Below, in pieces: positions 32,146 through 32,179 of a stretch of DNA of 32,179 nt. Each line of letters begins with the position of its first letter. Position 1 is the first letter of the stretch. The position numbers and the translations under genes are program-made. The notes beneath the pieces are model-generated. The model saw only the letters and a program-made list of their open reading frames with translations, was not told the DNA's origin and did not search any database. The stretch is from Anaerophaga thermohalophila DSM 12881 (GTDB lineage Bacteria > Bacteroidota > Bacteroidia > Bacteroidales > Marinilabiliaceae), in assembly GCF_000191885.1 (NCBI RefSeq), contig NZ_AEWI01000122.1, positions 1 to 32,179 of the forward strand, in the 5' to 3' direction.

Positions 32146-32179
32146 ATCAGTCTAAGCTTTCGCTCTTACGCCTTTACGA

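Overview
This window comes from the chromosome of a member of the Bacteroidota, most likely Bacteroidales/Marinilabiliales. The reasons are a type III glutamine synthetase, DUF2851 and DUF3109 proteins, a PorE-like TPR/PD40 lipoprotein, the order purM-prfA-pyrF, little sign of Shine-Dalgarno sequences, and several TAnnTTTG -7 promoter boxes. The genus cannot be fixed from sequence alone. Most of the window is core metabolism and information processing. No tRNA, rRNA, CRISPR array, transposase or phage gene was seen.

Layout. 1-2.9 kb (+): a thioredoxin-like/glutaredoxin fusion, a lone GroES, a cluster of palindromic repeats, then an arginine deiminase whose last ~40 codons, including the catalytic Cys, are out of frame. 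3.0-4.2 kb (-): sucC. 4.5-5.0 kb (+): a SpoU/TrmH methyltransferase. 5.1-6.8 kb (-): an OmpA/TPR lipoprotein. 7.6-9.7 kb (-): a prolyl oligopeptidase bracketed by a long composite direct repeat. 10.1-10.6 kb (-): a small membrane protein. 10.9-13.5 kb (-): rpsO-pnp. 13.6-15.8 kb (-): an LPP20-like lipoprotein and a DUF2851 protein. 16.0-21.3 kb (-): PorE-like lipoprotein, purM, prfA, pyrF. 21.6-23.8 kb (-): glnN. 24.3-27.9 kb (-): an M20 dipeptidase, YebC and DUF3109. 28.2-31.8 kb: a sulfur/redox locus with a four-gene minus-strand operon (SQR-like flavoprotein, DUF1641, DsrC/TusE-like, DsrE2-like) and a divergent Crp/Fnr regulator carrying an FNR-like set of cysteines. The last 0.4 kb holds a possible short minus-strand gene and strongly hairpinned DNA.

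The most unusual feature is the intergenic DNA. At least five short, mostly palindromic repeat families fill nearly every long gap. Family B (about 100-bp units, eleven loci) carries a small hairpin with compensating base changes. Three of its copies end exactly on a start codon (the glutaredoxin fusion, sucC and prolyl oligopeptidase). Family A (about 145 bp, three full copies and one fragment) has conserved 19-bp terminal inverted repeats around two unrelated palindromic interiors. The prolyl oligopeptidase gene sits exactly between repeats, which suggests cassette-like exchange. The 28.2-31.8 kb sulfur locus is the only long stretch free of these repeats.

The sulfur locus is the best candidate for a functional system: the SQR-like protein would oxidise sulfide, DsrE2 and the single-Cys DsrC-like protein would carry sulfane sulfur, and the Crp/Fnr protein would couple expression to redox or oxygen state through an inverted repeat in the shared promoter region.
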